From contig CAZTPJ010000083.1 of assembly GCA_964614515.1 (NCBI GenBank), positions 1 to 15,448 on the forward strand: a stretch of 15,448 bases of DNA, in the 5' to 3' direction. This document shows positions 1 to 5,599 of the stretch, in pieces. Below the pieces are notes generated by a model. The model was not told the origin of the DNA, searched no databases, and saw only the letters and a program-made list of their open reading frames with translations. Source of the DNA: CAZTPJ01 sp964614515. Lineage in GTDB: Bacteria; Planctomycetota; Phycisphaerae; Phycisphaerales; UBA1924. The position numbers were made by a program, and so were the translations under genes. How positions within the stretch are numbered: the stretch's first letter is position 1; every line of letters starts with the position of its first letter.

Positions 1-2
1 GT

Positions 3-134
3 ACGCAACCGATTCCGCCGTTAGGTTTTTGGCCCCCCCTCCCTAGGGGTGCTCGTCTAGGGTGTTTCCCCTAGGGGAGATACCCTAGATGGCTCCCCTT
101 GGGGTTTGGGCGGGTGCGGTACATCCGGTTGCGT
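3..134. repeat. 9-bp inverted repeat bracketing the CTAG array
   Basis: ACGCAACCG at 3-11 and its exact reverse complement CGGTTGCGT at 126-134 enclose the CTAG palindrome array. No ORF with a convincing ribosome site lies between them; a 17-codon minus-strand ORF crosses the array but I do not call it. The region is immediately downstream of the HNH gene in the direction of transcription. In many phages the gene following this HNH type is the small terminase subunit, and the cohesive-end site lies close by. A packaging or regulatory role is an inference. Confidence 0.55.
43..104. repeat. Array of CTAG-centred palindromes with 14-bp period
   Basis: CTAG occurs at 43-46, 57-60, 71-74 and 85-88, exactly 14 bp apart. 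A fifth, variant site (CTTG, 98-101) follows at 13 bp. Flanking Cs and Gs make each site a palindrome or half palindrome; the best is CCCCTAGGGG at 68-77 and the variant is CCCCTTGGGG at 95-104. CTAG is generally rare in bacterial DNA, so regular repetition is notable. It looks like a multi-site protein-binding array. Possible roles are packaging (cos/pac) recognition, an operator or an origin, and I cannot choose between them. Confidence 0.7.
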
Positions 135-149
135 CCTCTAGTTTCAATC

Positions 150-563
150 CTACGGCCCGTGGATCGCCCGTGTTGCGTTCAAGCATAGCAGGGCTAACCG
201 GGTCGACTGTTCGCCTGCGACCGATTGTAGGCCATCGTAGCGGCCCGTACACAACGCTCCATCCTCGCGTACCGTCTTGGCCGAGTGGCAGGCGTGGCAA
301 AGCGACTGATAGTTGGCGAACTCGTCCGCTCCTCCCTTGGCCTTGCTCACAATGTGGTCAACGTCGGTTGCGGGCACGTCGAGGCCGCGCGCCTTGCAGT
401 GCCGGCAGAGCGGCTCGATACGGAGTTGGATCGCGCGGCGTCGCTCCCAGTACCGGCCGTAGCCTCGGGCTGAGGGTGATCCCCGGCGACGATCGTACAG
501 GAGCGTAGTCGCCTTTGCGAGCGACGACCGGGCGGCGTGGCGAAGTTGGCCGAGTGTTCTCAT
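150..563 (-). CDS. HNH endonuclease, terminase-associated phage type
   Basis: This 137-aa protein is an HNH (beta-beta-alpha metal) nuclease. The core is visible: an RGYG motif (residues 33-36), a CxxC knuckle at C53/C56, D69-H70 in the DVDHI strand, N84, and a second knuckle at C89/C92 followed by H93. In phages this exact type (SARGYG, then PLCRHC, then DVDHI, then LCHACH, then KT) usually sits beside the terminase genes and takes part in DNA packaging cleavage, often at cos sites. Residues after about 103 extend beyond the usual end of the family, which normally stops soon after the KTxREDG stretch; this tail may be neutral or the scar of a frameshift. The start overlaps the stop of the upstream 59-codon gene by ATGA, so translation is probably coupled. 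The upstream ribosome site is weak (GGGGCG). Confidence 0.85.
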   Translation of the reverse strand: MRTLGQLRHAARSSLAKATTLLYDRRRGSPSARGYGRYWERRRAIQLRIEPLCRHCKARGLDVPATDVDHIVSKAKGGADEFANYQSLCHACHSAKTVREDGALCTGRYDGLQSVAGEQSTRLALLCLNATRAIHGP

Positions 564-739
564 GTGCGCCCCGAGAGTGCGGCGAGGAGGACCATGCCGA
601 CGGCGTAGAGTACGAACCAGACAGCGGTGAGTTTCAACCCAGCCGAGAAGACGGCGCGTCCGATGCGGGTTTCGAGTTCCGAGTAGTCGAAGAGCGTGAG
701 GGTCGGGCGTGTCTGTGGGCGTTCGTATTCGTCGGTCAT
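560..739 (-). CDS. Small single-span membrane protein
   Basis: A 59-codon ORF with ATG at 739 and a GGAGA ribosome site five bases upstream. The N-terminal half (about residues 1-34) is polar and charged. Residues about 37-55 form one hydrophobic segment (LTAVWFVLYAVGMVLLAAL), followed by a short SGRT tail. The stop overlaps the ATG of the HNH gene as ATGA, a typical operon junction. A small one-span protein between replication and packaging genes could be a holin-like, antiholin or superinfection-exclusion protein, but nothing in the sequence decides this. I do not recognise the family. The short length means ordinary ORF cut-offs can miss it. Confidence 0.65.
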   Translation of the reverse strand: MTDEYERPQTRPTLTLFDYSELETRIGRAVFSAGLKLTAVWFVLYAVGMVLLAALSGRT

Positions 740-789
740 TGCTGTCTCCGATTGATAGTAGGTGGGTTCGCCGCGTTGCGGAACGTCAT
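736..789 (-). CDS. Possible 17-codon micro-ORF bridging two genes
   Basis: ATG at 789 overlaps the stop of the upstream 46-codon gene as ATGA, and its own stop overlaps the ATG of the downstream membrane protein gene, again as ATGA. The peptide would be MTFRNAANPPTINRRQQ. The exact fit at both ends suggests translational coupling through this stretch. It may be a real microprotein or only a coupling device. The downstream GGAGA ribosome site lies inside it. There is no clear ribosome site of its own, so the call is weak. Confidence 0.3.
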   Translation of the reverse strand: MTFRNAANPPTINRRQQ

Positions 790-926
790 GGACGGGCCGT
801 GCCAGACGTGCTGGACGGGTATGGCAACTCGGCCGGTTGCTGTTTGTCGGCCAGGATCGCCTTGCGGATAGACTGGTAAGTTGGGTTTGACTTCTTGCGT
901 TTTTTGAGGCGGATCGTCTGCTTCAT
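786..926 (-). CDS. Small basic protein, unknown
   Basis: A 46-codon ORF with ATG at 926 and an AAGGA ribosome site six bases upstream (GAAGGAAAAACG-ATG). The N-terminus is strongly basic (RLKKRKK at residues 6-12), which suggests nucleic acid binding; the C-terminal third is rich in Pro, Ser and Thr. It is the first small gene after the decamer-repeat region that follows the helicase gene, and may be the first gene of a transcript running through the membrane protein and HNH genes. I do not recognise a family. Confidence 0.55.
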   Translation of the reverse strand: MKQTIRLKKRKKSNPTYQSIRKAILADKQQPAELPYPSSTSGTARP

Positions 927-950
927 CGTTTTTCCTTCAGAATCGGCGTC

Positions 951-1103
951 CGAAACAGTTGCGAAACAGTTGCAGCCCTCGTCCTAGTTTGCGCCCAACA
1001 AAATCTCCTTAAGGCGCTTATATAGGAAATGGCATGTCAACTGTTTCGACTGTTTCGGAACGCGGTTTTTGACCTGAATAATGGGGTTTCGAGCGAAACA
1101 GTT
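951..1103. repeat. Five-copy CGAAACAGT(T) decamer cluster, possible origin iterons or operators
   Basis: CGAAACAGTT occurs at 951-960 and 962-971, as an 11-bp tandem ending in G each time. The reverse complement occurs at 1039-1048 (AACTGTTTCG), followed directly by a 9-base copy at 1049-1057. A fifth copy, in the first orientation, lies at 1094-1103 and reaches into the helicase stop codon. The two tandem pairs face each other across about 65 bp. The interval contains the palindrome CCTTAAGG and the AT-rich TTATATAGGAAAT. Most of this 176-bp stretch (927-1102) is non-coding and visibly richer in A+T than its surroundings. Repeated sites beside a replication helicase fit iterons of a phage origin, or operators of a promoter for the small genes downstream. 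Confidence 0.7.
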
Positions 1104-3367
1104 CACGGCCTCAACCCTAACCCAACCCAAACCTTACGCCTCGTGCCGGAGTCCTTGGCTTGCCCAAGTTCACGCGCACGGAGATACCTCCCGAACTTGG
1201 TCTGCGATGCTGGACGGTCGCCCGAGTCCTCGCACCACTCGCAGTACGCCTTGAATACGCTATTTGCAGATACTTCCTTGCCATGTCCAAACTCACAGCA
1301 ATCATCGAGGAACCGCCCGATGGTGTCTGACTCGCCCTGGTACTCTGATGTGGCCGCGACCACTTCATTTGGCGGCCTGAGTCCATTGGCTTGCCAGCGG
1401 GCTGCGCCATCCAGAATCCATCGGAGGATGCCGTCAGCCTCGACTCGCAACAGGTCCGGGTAGGTCGGGTCGGCCTCTTCTTCGGGGATGGTGTGCTCGA
1501 ATGGGATAAGGCGGATTCGTCGCCACGTTCCAAGGTCGGTCCCGCGAATCTGCGGCTTGGAGTTCCCGAAGATGCAGAGTTTGTGGGTTGCCTCGAAGTC
1601 GAACGGATCGCCTCGCATGACCCGCGCATTGATGCGGGTCTCGCCGGTGAGTTCCTTCATCCTTGCCTCGTTCCATCGCATTCCGTCGTCCACTTCCGAC
1701 ATGACGACGAGCCGCTTGCCCTGGAGCGAGGCGATTTGTGTGGGGTGCTCGTCGTTCTTTTTGAGCGCGAGCAGGTCGGTTGAGCCTTTGGCCGCGTAGT
1801 CGCCGAGCGTGTGCATGATGGTATCGAAGAGGGTCGTCTTGCCATTGCGGCCGCTGCCATGCGCCATGAAGAGGACTTGTTCGCCGACGTACCCGGTCGC
1901 GCAGTACCCGAACACACGCTGAAGGTAGTCGATGAGGTCGAGGTGTCCGGCGAAGATGGTCTGAAGGAACGAGTCGAAGAGCGGGCATTCGGCGTCGGTA
2001 TTGAGTGTTGCGTTCGTGATGCGGGTGCAGAGGTCTGCGCGCGATGCGGCCCGCAACTCGCCGGTGAGAACGTCAAATGTGCCGGATTGTGTGTTGATGA
2101 GGTTGCGGCCGAGGTCGAGTTGCTCGGCGGTGATGGAGATGCCGGGTTGCCAGCGTGCGAGCGATACTGCGGCCTCGATTCGATTGCGGGACTCAGATGC
2201 GGCGGCGTGCTTGGCGATTGCCTTGCGGCGGTCCTCGTCCTCTTCGCGTCTGCACTCGGCGTAGATGTTGCGGACCACGCCAGCCATCATCCGCATGACT
2301 TCGCCGGTCTGATCTCGAAGCCACCGCTTGCCATCCCACACGAGCCATTGATCCCACGCCTTGACGTAGTGGAGGTCTGCGCCGTGGGCGTCGATGAGGC
2401 GCTCGGCGTTCCCGAGGTCGGTGAGATTGCGGGCAACGTCGGCCCGCTGATTGTTCGGCTCGTTTGCTGCGACGGAAATGGCTGGTCGGCCGGTGGGCCG
2501 GATCGCGGATCCGCGCGAGGTCTTGCCTTCGGCGTCGCGTAGGCGTTTGGTAATCTCGTGGTCGGTCCAGTCTGTCGGGAATGGTTTGCTGACCGATCGA
2601 ATGACGCCGAGGGCGGTCGTGTCGTCGAGTCCGTGTTCAACCGCGATGCAGGCGCAGGTGATGAGTCGGCGGGAGCCGTCCTGCCCGTCCTCGCGTTTGA
2701 TTGCGTTCATGCGTTTGAGCGCTCGCCGGGCCTCGCCTTCGAGGTCGGCCGCAACGGTAGTTTGCGCCACCGGCGGCGCCGGTTTTTCGGCCAGAGGAAA
2801 CTCGGCGAACGGCCAGCGGCGCGACGGCTCGAAGAGTGCAACCTGGGCCACCACTCCATCGCGTCCGGGCTTGCGGTTGGCGAACCCTGGGAGCCGCATG
2901 ATTCGCGGCGGATCGTGGATGGTCCCGTCCGAATCCAGAACGGAAGCGATGCCGCGTTGCGCCATGCTCCACTGCCCAAGATCGTGCTGCGGCTCTTCGA
3001 GGAGCCAATAGGCGTGGCATCCGCCGCCGCTATGGAGCATGATGGACGGATCGGGCAGTTGGGCGTCGCGGATGCGCTGGGCTGCGCATTCAACGGAGCA
3101 TCCGCCGTCGAAGTCGGCGAACACTGCGCGGGCGAGCAGCACGTCATCGCCCGCCGCCCCGCCGGGCATCTTGCGCGGATTCGCACCGAAGTAGCAGTTG
3201 TACCCCTGGGCATTGCGGGCTGTGGCCTCTTCCAGAACACTCGAAAGGCCGTCTGGTTTGATCCATCGCTGAATGCCGGGTGTCCCGCGCCGGAGGATGA
3301 GCCGGAGTTCGATCCAGTCGTCCGGGTCGAAGAGTGCGGCGATGAACGGAACGGCCGGGTGGGTCAT
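1103..3367 (-). CDS. Primase-polymerase / D5-like SF3 helicase (phage-plasmid primase, P4 family)
   Basis: This 754-aa replication protein has an archaeo-eukaryotic-type primase domain at the N-terminus and an SF3 helicase at the C-terminus. In the primase, DFD (residues 85-87) gives the metal-binding pair, SGGGCH (113-118) is the conserved sGGGxH motif, and DPPRIMRLPGFANRK (152-166) is the usual third motif. A linker and D5_N-like region follow (about 315-500). The helicase has Walker A GSGRNGKTT (504-512), a Walker B-like strand VVMSEVDDG (554-562), sensor 1 in IFGNSKP (599-605) and arginines R616/R617 in the finger position. The C-terminal 60 residues resemble the D5 winged helix. Proteins of this family synthesise primers and unwind the phage origin. 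ATG at 3367 overlaps the previous stop (ATGA). The decamer cluster lies directly downstream. No DNA polymerase is visible nearby, so host polymerase is likely used. Confidence 0.92.
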   Translation of the reverse strand: MTHPAVPFIAALFDPDDWIELRLILRRGTPGIQRWIKPDGLSSVLEEATARNAQGYNCYFGANPRKMPGGAAGDDVLLARAVFADFDGGCSVECAAQRIRDAQLPDPSIMLHSGGGCHAYWLLEEPQHDLGQWSMAQRGIASVLDSDGTIHDPPRIMRLPGFANRKPGRDGVVAQVALFEPSRRWPFAEFPLAEKPAPPVAQTTVAADLEGEARRALKRMNAIKREDGQDGSRRLITCACIAVEHGLDDTTALGVIRSVSKPFPTDWTDHEITKRLRDAEGKTSRGSAIRPTGRPAISVAANEPNNQRADVARNLTDLGNAERLIDAHGADLHYVKAWDQWLVWDGKRWLRDQTGEVMRMMAGVVRNIYAECRREEDEDRRKAIAKHAAASESRNRIEAAVSLARWQPGISITAEQLDLGRNLINTQSGTFDVLTGELRAASRADLCTRITNATLNTDAECPLFDSFLQTIFAGHLDLIDYLQRVFGYCATGYVGEQVLFMAHGSGRNGKTTLFDTIMHTLGDYAAKGSTDLLALKKNDEHPTQIASLQGKRLVVMSEVDDGMRWNEARMKELTGETRINARVMRGDPFDFEATHKLCIFGNSKPQIRGTDLGTWRRIRLIPFEHTIPEEEADPTYPDLLRVEADGILRWILDGAARWQANGLRPPNEVVAATSEYQGESDTIGRFLDDCCEFGHGKEVSANSVFKAYCEWCEDSGDRPASQTKFGRYLRARELGQAKDSGTRRKVWVGLGLRP

Positions 3368-3603
3368 TTTCCGCCCTTGCCTTTTCGGAGTACGGACGCA
3401 AGTGCGTTCATCCCGTCAATCCGATGCCCGGCGTAGAGTTCCGACTTTGACCAATAGACGAAACCCCAGCCGCCGAACGATGGGGTGATGATCCCCACCG
3501 GCTTTGCCCCGAGCGACTCGCAATGCTCCATTGCCGCTCTGGCGTCCTCTTCAAGCCTGTACCACCCGTCGGCGTAGAGCGTCCATCCGTTCAGTGTACT
3601 CAT
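3364..3603 (-). CDS. Small protein upstream of helicase-primase, unknown
   Basis: A 79-aa protein with ATG at 3603 and a GAGGA site upstream. It is the first gene of the leftward replication operon, read from the TATAAT promoter at 3726-3731 through a leader of about 115 bases. It is rich in Trp, Tyr and Gly (WTLYADGWYRL, FGGWGFVYW), has a short helical middle (EEDARAAMEHCESLG), and ends in a basic KGKGGK tail. Its stop overlaps the helicase ATG, so the two proteins are probably made together. It has no motif I recognise. A role as helicase accessory or loader would be guesswork from position. Confidence 0.75.
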   Translation of the reverse strand: MSTLNGWTLYADGWYRLEEDARAAMEHCESLGAKPVGIITPSFGGWGFVYWSKSELYAGHRIDGMNALASVLRKGKGGK

Positions 3604-3642
3604 GGCGTCCTCACGGCGCGGTTCGGCCCGACCCGCCGGCCT

Positions 3643-3719
3643 GCTCCCATGACCGGGGTCGATGGAGCCGACGGGCGGGGCCGAGACGCGCGATGTTGAC
3701 GGTTGAGGATCATGGGAGC
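3643..3719 (-). promoter_or_regulatory. Structured 5' leader: 10-bp stem starting at predicted +1
   Basis: GCTCCCATGA (3643-3652) and TCATGGGAGC (3710-3719) form a perfect 10-bp inverted repeat 57 bp apart. The right arm starts about seven bases after the -10 box at 3726-3731, so on the leftward transcript the first ten nucleotides would pair with a segment ending about 77 nucleotides in, closing a domain with smaller GC-rich hairpins (for example GTCG/CGAC). About 40 further bases, also able to pair (GGCC/GGCC), separate it from the ATG at 3603. This could be a cis-acting RNA element or a pair of operators. Confidence 0.5.
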
Positions 3720-3725
3720 ACCCCC

Positions 3726-3753
3726 ATTATACCCCACCCTCAACACCCCGCAA
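3726..3753 (-). promoter_or_regulatory. Leftward promoter of the replication operon
   Basis: On the minus strand a perfect TATAAT (3731-3726) is preceded at 16 bp by TTGCGG (3753-3748). It faces the first gene of the helicase operon, and the expected start of transcription is near 3719. The -35 matches the consensus only at TTG, so an activator may help, or the strong -10 suffices. The region 3754-3847 further upstream holds no gene that I can support. Confidence 0.6.
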
Positions 3754-3847
3754 CCTACCGCAAGGCTGTCCCCATCCACCGATTGTCCACCGCCCTGCGT
3801 CCGATAACGCGATTTTCACGATTTCGCGGATTTTCCTCTTGACTCCA

Positions 3848-3876
3848 TTGCACGAGCGTACCGATGGTGGTATGAT
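3848..3876 (+). promoter_or_regulatory. Rightward promoter of the small-gene cassette
   Basis: TTGCAC (3848-3853), a 17-bp spacer and TATGAT (3871-3876) form a sigma-70-type promoter divergent from the helicase-operon promoter. The predicted start is near 3883, exactly where the palindrome at 3883-3900 begins. A TTGACT lies at 3838-3843 but is 27 bp from the -10, too far to serve as its -35. Confidence 0.55.
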
Positions 3877-3882
3877 TGTGGT

Positions 3883-3900
3883 GTCGGCGATTGGGCCGAC
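3883..3900 (+). promoter_or_regulatory. Palindrome at the start of the rightward transcript (operator or hairpin)
   Basis: GTCGGC (3883-3888) and GCCGAC (3895-3900) form a perfect 6-bp dyad around GATTGG. It lies just after the -10 box and before the GAGGAGACTGA ribosome site of the first gene. The position suits an operator for a repressor, for example the HTH protein at the end of this cassette, or a 5'-end hairpin that stabilises the RNA. Confidence 0.45.
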
Positions 3901-3920
3901 TCAACCGAGGAGACTGAACA

Positions 3921-4124
3921 ATGACGAAGTGGAGTGTCTACTCAACGCGAGACCCGTTCAATTTGTGGACGCGGGAATGTTCTTGGCGTGATCCTGCCGC
4001 GTGGCTGCTCTTTATTCTCAACCTTCCGAGGTCCGCTTGGGTCGCAGAACAGAACGACTCTGGAGGCTACCGCGTCCACGCCATTGGCGAGTCGCACACG
4101 GAATGGATCGCGTACCCTGCCTGA
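3921..4124 (+). CDS. Small unknown protein, first gene of rightward cassette
   Basis: A 67-aa protein with ATG at 3921 behind GAGGAGACTGAACA, a strong ribosome site shared in form with the next two genes. It is rich in aromatic residues (W4, W16, W22, W28, W40, W62). Residues about 26-41 (AAWLLFILNLPRSAWV) are hydrophobic and might associate with a membrane, but the stretch is short. It matches no family I know. Its stop codon is the first base of the duplicated 81-bp leader of the next gene. It is transcribed opposite to all large phage genes in the window, as expected for an accessory or early-regulated gene. Confidence 0.65.
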   Translation: MTKWSVYSTRDPFNLWTRECSWRDPAAWLLFILNLPRSAWVAEQNDSGGYRVHAIGESHTEWIAYPA

Positions 4125-4202
4125 CCCCCCGCCCCGCCCCGCCTGACCGCGGCGCGCGGCTTTGATCGACAACCCCAACGAGGAGACTGACATGACACAG
4201 AC
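4122..4202 (+). repeat. Duplicated 81-bp leader, copy A
   Basis: This segment and 4744-4824 agree at 75 of 81 positions. Each starts at an in-frame TGA of the preceding reading frame and runs through a C-rich tract, a small hairpin, the AACGAGGAGACTGAC ribosome site and the first 11 bases of the next gene. In this copy the hairpin is CCGCG (4147-4151), loop GCG, CGCGG (4155-4159), followed by CTTTG. Confidence 0.85.
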
Positions 4203-4641
4203 ACTGACACAGGGCACGGTCTACGAGATCGAGTCACTCACGCTGCATGGCTGGACGACCGGCGATGGCAGCGGCCACGAGGGCTACCACGTCGGCGACT
4301 ATTTTGACGCGGGCGGCCGCTATCTCGGACCGGACCAGCACGGCATAGAGCCGATCGTGGCCGTACAGCGCCCGCCCGTCGAGGTGATCGAGGCGGTGTG
4401 GCTGGATGAGGACACTGGCGATGAGGCCGATCATGCCGATCTCTCTCGCGGCTACTACGAGGCGACCCTCCCTGACGGCGCGCGAATCACCAGCGCGGAC
4501 AGATATTGCCCCGGCATGATCGGAGATGTCTGGCATGAGGATGATGGGCATGGCGGCGCGACCGAGGCCGACTCTCCAGAGTTCCACGCGGCCACAATCC
4601 GACTCATTGGCGGACCGCGCAATGGCGAGATCGTGGCCTGA
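4192..4641 (+). CDS. Acidic unknown protein of rightward cassette
   Basis: A 149-aa protein. ATG at 4192 is chosen because it follows the GAGGAGACTGAC site; an in-frame TTG 30 bases earlier has none. It is acidic and Gly-rich, with a stretch of Asp and Glu around residues 72-84 (DEDTGDEADHADL). The second half contains ATLPDGARITSADRY and ends RLIGGPRNGEIVA. No catalytic motif or membrane segment is visible. An acidic, small phage protein could mimic DNA or bind a basic partner, but this is conjecture. The reading frame stays open for 34 codons after the stop. The leader and first residues (MTQT) match those of the gene at 4814. Confidence 0.7.
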   Translation: MTQTLTQGTVYEIESLTLHGWTTGDGSGHEGYHVGDYFDAGGRYLGPDQHGIEPIVAVQRPPVEVIEAVWLDEDTGDEADHADLSRGYYEATLPDGARITSADRYCPGMIGDVWHEDDGHGGATEADSPEFHAATIRLIGGPRNGEIVA

Positions 4642-4746
4642 CGATTCCTGCCGCGTCGTCGCCCTTGGGCGGCGCGGCGTCCCGCCCCGCCCGCGAAAGC
4701 GGAATGCTCCGGCCGCGTCTACCGCATCGGACAGATCACCGAATGA
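4642..4746 (+). pseudogene. Open 34-codon continuation after the 4641 stop
   Basis: After the TGA at 4639-4641 the same frame runs on to TGA at 4744-4746. It has no ATG start. The last part, SGRVYRIGQITE, looks like real protein, while the first part is Arg- and Pro-rich. The final stop is the first triplet of leader copy B, just as the 67-aa gene's stop begins copy A. It may be the end of a gene whose front was deleted during the leader duplication, or a readthrough tail. Confidence 0.3.
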
Positions 4747-4824
4747 CCCCCCGCCTCGCCCCGCCTGACCGCAGCGTGCGGCTTTGTTCGGAAACCCCAA
4801 CGAGGAGACTGACATGACACAGAC
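4744..4824 (+). repeat. Duplicated 81-bp leader, copy B
   Basis: Second copy of the leader described at 4122-4202. The hairpin here is CCGCA (4769-4773), loop GCG, TGCGG (4777-4781). The one stem pair that differs from copy A has changed on both sides (G-C to A-T), so pairing is kept. The ribosome site and first bases of the gene, through ATGACACAGAC, are identical. Confidence 0.85.
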
Positions 4825-4983
4825 GACAACCAACTACCGTGAGACGATCCTCAAAATCGCCGACCGATACGCGCAGGCGGGCGAGGACTGGGAGACGAAC
4901 CTGCTGGCTGGATCGCTGGACGAGATCATCGACCGCAATGCGGCGCTGTCGATCGCGGACTGGCTGGAGACCGAGGCGGACCA
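4814..4983 (+). CDS. Unknown helical protein, N-terminal part, cut by assembly gap
   Basis: ATG at 4814 follows GAGGAGACTGAC. Fifty-six residues are readable before the run of N. They look like a helical cytoplasmic protein: YRETILKIADRYAQAGEDW, then LDEIIDRNAALSIADWLETEAD. I do not recognise it. The sequence after the gap is in the same frame only if the true gap is a multiple of three, and 100 N is a placeholder, so the end of this gene is unknown. Confidence 0.65.
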
Positions 4984-5083
4984 NNNNNNNNNNNNNNNNN
5001 NNNNNNNNNNNNNNNNNNNNNNNNNNNNNNNNNNNNNNNNNNNNNNNNNNNNNNNNNNNNNNNNNNNNNNNNNNNNNNNNNNN
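4984..5083. other. Assembly gap (100 N)
   Basis: Exactly 100 unknown bases, a conventional placeholder, so the true length is unknown. It interrupts the rightward cassette close to the duplicated leaders. Confidence 0.95.
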
Positions 5084-5218
5084 CCCGTGCGTGGAGGCCA
5101 GGGCCGCGACGACGACGAGATTTTCGATCTCGGCGCCGCCCTCGTCTGGCTCTCCATCCTCATCGGCTCGCTCACGATGTGGGGCGTGGTCATCGCCCTC
5201 GTGCGGGCCGTACTCTGA
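5084..5218 (+). CDS. C-terminal part of a probable membrane protein, cut by assembly gap
   Basis: After the gap, 44 codons are open to TGA at 5216-5218. An acidic stretch (RDDDEIFD) precedes a long hydrophobic segment (about LGAALVWLSILIGSLTMWG then VVIALVRAVL) that would make one membrane span at the C-terminus. It may be the end of the gene that starts at 4814 or a different gene whose start is in the gap; the soluble character of the former makes the second option attractive. A GTG at 5087 could be a start, but no ribosome site can be judged. The family is unknown. Confidence 0.5.
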   Translation, partial: PVRGGQGRDDDEIFDLGAALVWLSILIGSLTMWGVVIALVRAVL

Positions 5219-5232
5219 ATCCTTCTCTCCTC

Positions 5233-5265
5233 GCCCGTCCCCGGCCAACGCCAGGGGCGGGCTTT
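5233..5265 (+). terminator. GC-rich hairpin with short T run between cassette genes
   Basis: GCCCG (5233-5237) pairs with CGGGC (5258-5262) and CCCC (5239-5242) with GGGG (5254-5257), with one bulged T and an 11-base loop, followed by TTT. It is a weak rho-independent terminator or attenuator. Transcription may partly continue into the next gene, since no promoter is evident after it. Confidence 0.5.
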
Positions 5266-5287
5266 CCTCTAACCGAAAGGACTGACC

Positions 5288-5599
5288 ATGACGGATCGTG
5301 AACGACTGATTGAACTGGCTCGTCAGACCGTGGCGGACTTCAAGGGATTGCAGGCGAGCGGCCCGGCGTTGAAACTGGCCGAGCGGGTGGTCGCCGAACT
5401 CGACCCTCCGCAACCGCGTGAGTTGTGGGGAGGTTCGCCGGATGTGCTCGATTGTGGCGGAGGCCCTTGGCAATGCTGTCGCTTTAAGTGCATTGCCGAC
5501 GAATTGTCCGTCTACGGCCCCACCCGCGCCGACGCGATCCGACGCTACAACGCGGCCGCAGAGGCGATCGAGCGCAGCGACCGGGAGGCGGGCAAGTGA
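5288..5599 (+). CDS. Cys-rich small unknown protein
   Basis: A 103-aa protein with ATG at 5288 behind GAAAGGACTGACC. Residues 1-39 look helical. A Cys cluster follows (C56, C63, C64, C68 within DCGGGPWQCCRFKC) that might bind zinc. Residues 73-95 hold LSVYGPTRADAIRRYNAAAEA, a pattern resembling the end of small phage zinc proteins such as Lar-type restriction alleviation proteins (Ala-Ile then an Asn), but the usual CxxC pairs are not present. The 146-aa protein at 7364-7804 has a related SVYGP segment. The stop overlaps the GTG of the HTH gene. A restriction-alleviation role is only a possibility. Confidence 0.65.
   Translation: MTDRERLIELARQTVADFKGLQASGPALKLAERVVAELDPPQPRELWGGSPDVLDCGGGPWQCCRFKCIADELSVYGPTRADAIRRYNAAAEAIERSDREAGK

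Noticed and set aside
515..871. 118-codon plus-strand frame between the HNH and helicase genes
   Set aside because: It is antisense to three small minus-strand ORFs with good ribosome sites and ATGA joints; its composition is not protein-like.
1022..1041. TTGACA with TATATA on the minus strand as a promoter
   Set aside because: The spacing is only 10 bp, too short for a sigma-70 promoter; the bases are part of the decamer cluster region.
1811..3436. Long open frames on the plus strand opposite the helicase gene
   Set aside because: They arise from the codon bias of the GC-rich helicase gene on the other strand; they have no ribosome sites, no recognisable motifs and would be wholly antisense to a clear gene.
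3784..3793. DnaA box-like TTGTCCACC near the divergent promoters
   Set aside because: It matches the TTATCCACA consensus at only seven of nine positions and stands nearly alone; not enough to call an origin there.
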